From Austropuccinia psidii (taxonomy: Eukaryota; Basidiomycota; Pucciniomycetes; Pucciniales; Sphaerophragmiaceae), in NCBI GenBank assembly GCA_023105745.1, contig JALGQZ010000015.1, positions 1,614,999 through 1,678,998 of the forward strand: DNA of 64,000 nucleotides, in the 5' to 3' direction. The position numbers and the translations under genes were made by a program. The notes under the pieces were generated by a model. That model made no database searches, was not told where the DNA came from, and saw only the letters and a program-made list of their open reading frames with translations. This document shows positions 59,856 to 64,000 of this stretch, piece after piece. Each line of letters opens with the position of its first letter. Within the stretch, counting starts at the first letter, position 1.

Positions 59856-61706
59856 TGTAAGATGTGACTATGAAACTGATGATAATATTACTATTAATCA
59901 ACAGTACTATGTCTTTCCTTATGAAATATAATAATAAAAAATTATTATAACCACAATTAAATAATTAAGTAATTATTTCTTTCACGTGTTAAGCACTACT
60001 AGTTATTTTAACAGTGAGCAAGTAATTGTCTACAAGAATCAATTACAAGAAGAATTTAATAATAAAAACTTCTTTTATTAAAATAATAAAATTTTTTTAA
60101 TATATAATTATCTTTTTCAAGAATAATTATGAAGATAATCCTTGAAAAAAACTATTACTAGAGAAAAACTTTAAGAATTAAAGATAAATGACTCACTAAT
60201 ACTCCAAAGAACTTATTGATAGATAAAAGTAGAGAAATTTGACGTAGAATTGTGGATTTAAAAGATCAAAATGATTTATAGCAAGATTACAACAATATAT
60301 AGTTGGATTATACGATTTCACGTCTTTCTGGTTGATTCTGAAAGATTTTAAAACACTTAAGAATAGTTTAACTAATACTTACTTGTTGGTAACAATGATA
60401 TAAAATGATAATAAGATGATGATACGGAAAAAACAGCAAGAGAAGGCCTCTTTTAAGTCAACAACAGCTCACAGAGGCGTGCCATGGAGAAAACTGAAAA
60501 ACCAGTGAGTGAGAAAGCATTAAACCCTTTTGGATTAGTACTTACATCATCTGTTGTCACGTAAAATTGTCATAATTGCTTAATTGATGCTTTTACGTGA
60601 CTACCAACCCCAATATGGTTAAGAATAAAAGGAGTAACATTTGTAAATCTTCTTTTATTCCAAAGTAATCATTGATTTTTCAAAGTTATCAATGTTATTG
60701 ACAATTTCATCACAGGTTGTATTTACTGTGAATTTTTGAAGATTCAGTGTTTCACGTAGAATAACCAAAAATGGACTGTAAGTAAAACTTTTAATTTTAC
60801 TAGTAAAACTGTAATTATTTCTGGTTGTACTATAGATACTACAGTTCTCAATTGGTCCTGAAATATTCAAAAAGATTCATTAAGATTTGTATTTTTAATG
60901 AATTTTTGAAGTTTTTACCTCATTTCTACGTAGAATTGCAAATATCAGTGCTTGACTGGTTGCTATGAGGTAAATCAATGGATACTAGTCCAAAAAGGGT
61001 TTTAATTACTCTTTTGGGGTTTATCGATGGAAAGTCATTAGTAATTGACATGGTTACAGGAGTGTAAGTAGCTTTTTACCTCCTTGGCATGTCAAAATAG
61101 CAGGTTATTTGCTATTTTCTGGTGTTTTACAGTAGTTGTAACTTGGTAACCAAGTTCCCAAAGAGGTTTAGTTTGACAATTGGGTCAAGATCAGCCATGG
61201 AACCAAGCTTTGGAGCTATCCACGCCTCTGGGGCCTCAGAAGTTGGGTACCCTGGCTCTCTTTGATGTCTTTTGTCCCCCTTGCTTAGTTTTCACGTAAA
61301 AATAGAAATTTAAGCTTAAAGTGAGATATCCACTATGGGTGTACCAAAAGTGCATGTAAGAATACCATAATATTAAGTGCTCAAAACATGTATAACACTA
61401 TTCTTAGTGTATATGTAACATGGGATTTCTCACTTTCCCATTATTTTGGCGTAAAATCAAGAAAAACAAAAATTTTCACGGATCTTCTATGTGGTATTAA
61501 TGATGTGGTGTTGAAGTATTTTCCATATTACCACCTCAAGGAGTTAATTTGAGCTTATTCACTCTATGGAGCTACCCTAGGTGAATTTTTGTGTAGAATC
61601 CAAATCTGGCCTTAAATCCATGGATTTACTTACTCAATAAAAAGTTATTCATCTTTTCTGAAATCAAAAATGATGAATTTTGAATATATGCATGATTTAT
61701 GAGTTA
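59856..61706 (-). repeat. 5' LTR of element B2, truncated by element F
   Basis: It matches 51490 onward for 1851 bp and stops in ..GATTTATGAGTTA where the LTR of F begins. Confidence 0.93.
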
Positions 61707-63201
61707 TGTCAGGGTGAGTCTATGTAGTAGCTTAAAAATAGTAAATACAAGCTAGCACTATGACTGTGACACACAAAAAAGTAATAAATCAAATCTTCAG
61801 GTCCTACTGCTAAGTGGTAACAGTGGTGATGAGTCTATTGAGGACCTGGGTTGCAATGCTCTAATATCTTTGACTGTAAAGAAACACTACAATAATTAAT
61901 TATTTTAATTATATCAATATAATCCTAAGAGTACTACTGGTATAAGACAGTTTTACTACGTAAGGATGTTAATTCATGATAAGATGAGTCTTTTCCAGTG
62001 AGGAAAGACCTGCTTTTATCTCCTCTGAGGACTGTGAAAGACTGGTAGGCTCTTCACACGTCTACAGAGTGAAAATTTTCACTCTGGAGGCTGGGTTGTG
62101 GTTCTGTACCATCAATTCTGACGTCAGCATAGTCAGAATTGTGGTTTTTGGACCACAAATGATCATTCTGGATCAATACAGGGTGAAAAAACTCTTCACA
62201 GGCCACGTCAGCACCATTGTGACGTGTCCAGAGCGTCTGGATGACTAATATTAGTCATTCTGGGCGGGTTTAAGCTTTAAACAACCATTACTTTAAGTAT
62301 CAAGCCAGTACTGGTTGGTACAGGTTTGGTACAGACCAGTATTGGTCAAAATACTTCCAACCAAGATATCTTAGTCAGTTTTTGAGATATCAAGAAACCA
62401 AGAGCACAGAATTGAAGGGCTTAATGAGCTCTTCAATTTGGTATGCTTCATGTTTAGCCTTCTTTCAAATAGCAAAAGTTATAAGGGTTTTAAGTTTTTG
62501 GATGTAATTTTGTACATCAGTATGAGGCTTCAAAACCTTCCATGCCAGATATCTTCTCCAATTTGGAAGATATCTGTATTCTGATGATACAGTTTTGTAG
62601 GGCTTGATTAGCTCTACAGTTTGGTATATTACACTGTACAGTTGTATGAGTGTATGCCAAAGATACAGGGGTTTGTTTACTTTCTTGTTTTCAGAATATC
62701 TGTATTTTTGGTTGTTAAACCTTTGAACCAAGATCCCTCAGTCAATTTAAGAGATACAGAGGTCTAATGTATCTCAAATTAAAGCTCTTGTTTATATCTT
62801 TAATTTGGTTATACTTTTGTACAGTTTTGTACAAGCCCTCCTACACCTGTGAGGGGTTGTTGGTGAAAAAGGGTGGTATAATGGTATCTCCTGATTTAGG
62901 AGTGCTACAGATGAATAGATGATACCATTGGATAGCTCTCCCTTAGAGCTTCAAGAAAAAAACCATTCTGGTTGGGGTTTCATGAAATATGTATAAGTTA
63001 GATTAGTGGCTAGAATAAGAGTTTTTGCTTATTTGGTCTTATCTTTGATAGGGTATATCTTTGTCCTTTCTTATTATATTTGAGGAGGTTTCCTCTTTAT
63101 AATCTACTTGTATTGGCTATATTTGTCCAATACTCCTCATACCATTACTTATGGTATGTTGGATGTCATGCTGGTGCTCTGTTTTGAGTCACAGGCTGAC
63201 A
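61707..63201 (-). repeat. 3' LTR of element F (1495 bp)
   Basis: The ends match the A/C LTR ends (TGTCAG, GCTGACA) but the middle is quite different, with repeated TACTGGT/ACCAGTACTGG units near 62305-62345. A separate subfamily of the A/C group. Confidence 0.9.
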
Positions 63202-63225
63202 TACCCTCCCTCCAAAAAAAGCTCA

Positions 63226-64000
63226 TCATTGATGAGACTCTTTCGTCCTTATGGAGGCTCTTGATCCTTTAAAAAAAGAATCTTTATCTGAAACATCATC
63301 CAGCTTTACCCATTGGTCTTTTTCTGGTGGTTTATTCCTTCTTTCTGTTAAATAATCCCTATTGGAATATCTTTTTATTTGATTGGGGTTAGCAGTTTCA
63401 AAGTAGAACTTTCTTTGTTTGTCTTGTCCAATTATCAAGTAACTCTTTAGGTAATTATGTATGCTTATGCCATAGATTCTATGGTACTCTGTACCCATTA
63501 AAAATCCATCAAACTTTGCATTTTCAAGTACCACAAATTCAATGTGTAATCTGAGGTTTCCCATTTTGTGTGGTATTATAATTATTTTTTGGATTATTCC
63601 AAGTGACTTCATTTTGCCTGCAGCACTTTTAAAGCTTCTTGCTTTTTGTTAAAAGCATCTCTGCATTCCTCATTGGAAAGTGTCTGTCCAAGTATTCTTT
63701 GGCTACCACTGAGCAATTTGCTCCTGTGTCAAAAATCAAAGGATGCTTTTTATTTTCAATGTACACATCAAGCTTTGATTTTGCTCCATGAATAAAGGCC
63801 ATACCAGTTTTGGGTACTTCCAAATACTCTTTAGCATAAATGGTTCTGCCACTTCTGTCTTCACCTTTTTTGGGTTGAATGAGTTCTGGTTTCAAAGAGT
63901 TTCCTAGGACTGATTCTGTTTTCTCATCCTCATACTCTAATAAATATTGTTCAATAGGCTCTGATCCACTGTCTGAATCCTGTCTTAGCCCATTTCCCAT
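63226..64000 (-). pseudogene. Gag-protease part of element F fused to the chromodomain tail
   Basis: From the window edge the minus strand codes an acidic linker, then GMAFIHG and the protease LIFDTGANCSVVAKEYLD (about 63740). After a 1-base gain near 63650 it continues with GFLMGTEYHRIYGI and ..ETANPNQIKRYSN, which then runs directly into DYLTERRN..DQWVKLDDV..GSRASIRTKESHQ, the tail of the A/C chromodomain region. RT, RNase H and integrase are missing, and the junction (about 63360) keeps the frame. It needs other elements for mobility. Confidence 0.8.

Larger units (their letters stand above)
51490..61706 (-). mobile_element. Ty3/gypsy element B2 (family B), 5' LTR interrupted by element F
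   Basis: 3' LTR 51490-53412, interior 53413-59855, 5' LTR from 59856, which breaks at 61706 about 70 bp before its end because element F is inserted there. The rest should lie beyond F, outside the window. It is a decayed sister of B1 with at least eight coding lesions. Confidence 0.93.
61707..64000 (-). mobile_element. Ty3 element F (A/C relative), internally deleted, continues past window
   Basis: Starts with a 1495-bp LTR (61707-63201, TGTCAGGGTGAG to CAGGCTGACA), then the purine-tract complement (TACCCTCCCTCC) and a short coding part with protease and chromodomain tail only. It is inserted in the 5' LTR of B2, so it is younger than B2. The right end is outside the window. Confidence 0.88.

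Overview
This is a eukaryotic, AT-rich, gene-poor window built almost entirely of nested LTR retrotransposons. The Pol proteins are Ty3/gypsy type (protease, reverse transcriptase, RNase H, integrase, C-terminal chromodomain-like tail), and the coding style closely matches repeats I know from rust fungi. Short introns with GT..CTGAT/CTGAC..AG signals, polyA-like AATAAA sites and a MULE transposase-OTU protease fusion also fit a rust (Pucciniales). The closest match I recognise is Austropuccinia psidii (myrtle rust). That assignment is recognition plus inference, not a search result.

Layout. 1-8374: Ty3 element A, + strand, 5' LTR cut by the window edge, badly decayed. 8375-10163: decayed unique sequence with one possible broken minus-strand exon. 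10164-16449: rearranged element E (minus), whose interior is replaced by deleted element D. 16452-16601: small inverted-repeat-ended segment. 17018-31979: remains of one MULE-OTU gene (+ strand), split by element B1 (18642-28905, TSD ATTTT), a solo LTR (29250-31154, TSD AAGAC) and an LTR fragment (31980-33256). 33440-43133: full-length element C (minus, TSD ATGTG). 43139-51489: promoter-like region, then a decayed Gag-protease gene with no reverse transcriptase, split by a solo LTR (46936-49133, TSD AGATT). 51490-61706: element B2 (minus), its 5' LTR cut by element F (61707 to the window end).

Main observation. Both element lineages (A/C and B) carry a second reading frame, here called ORF0, which overlaps the 5' part of gag-pol in the +1 frame. 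Reading the splice signals, a leader intron starts downstream of the primer-binding-site-like motif and ends ..AG|TG. Its last upstream exon base is A, so splicing itself would create the AUG. A second intron of 65-68 nt follows, and the gag-pol AUG lies inside that second intron. After splicing, ORF0 is an exact open frame of 333 codons in C and 286 in B1. The ORF0 proteins of the two lineages look alignable around a shared GW[NS]P motif, whereas the gag-pol frame over the same DNA does not. This suggests a splice switch: spliced RNA gives ORF0 protein, unspliced RNA gives Gag-Pol. It is the best candidate here for an undescribed system and is testable with RNA-seq.

Other results: removing insertions at their target-site duplications restores the reading frames of the MULE-OTU gene and of the Gag-protease gene. 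Element F has lost RT, RNase H and integrase but keeps protease and chromodomain tail in one frame. Copies A and C share an in-frame TGA between the gag domain and the zinc knuckle. No tRNA, rRNA or CRISPR was seen.
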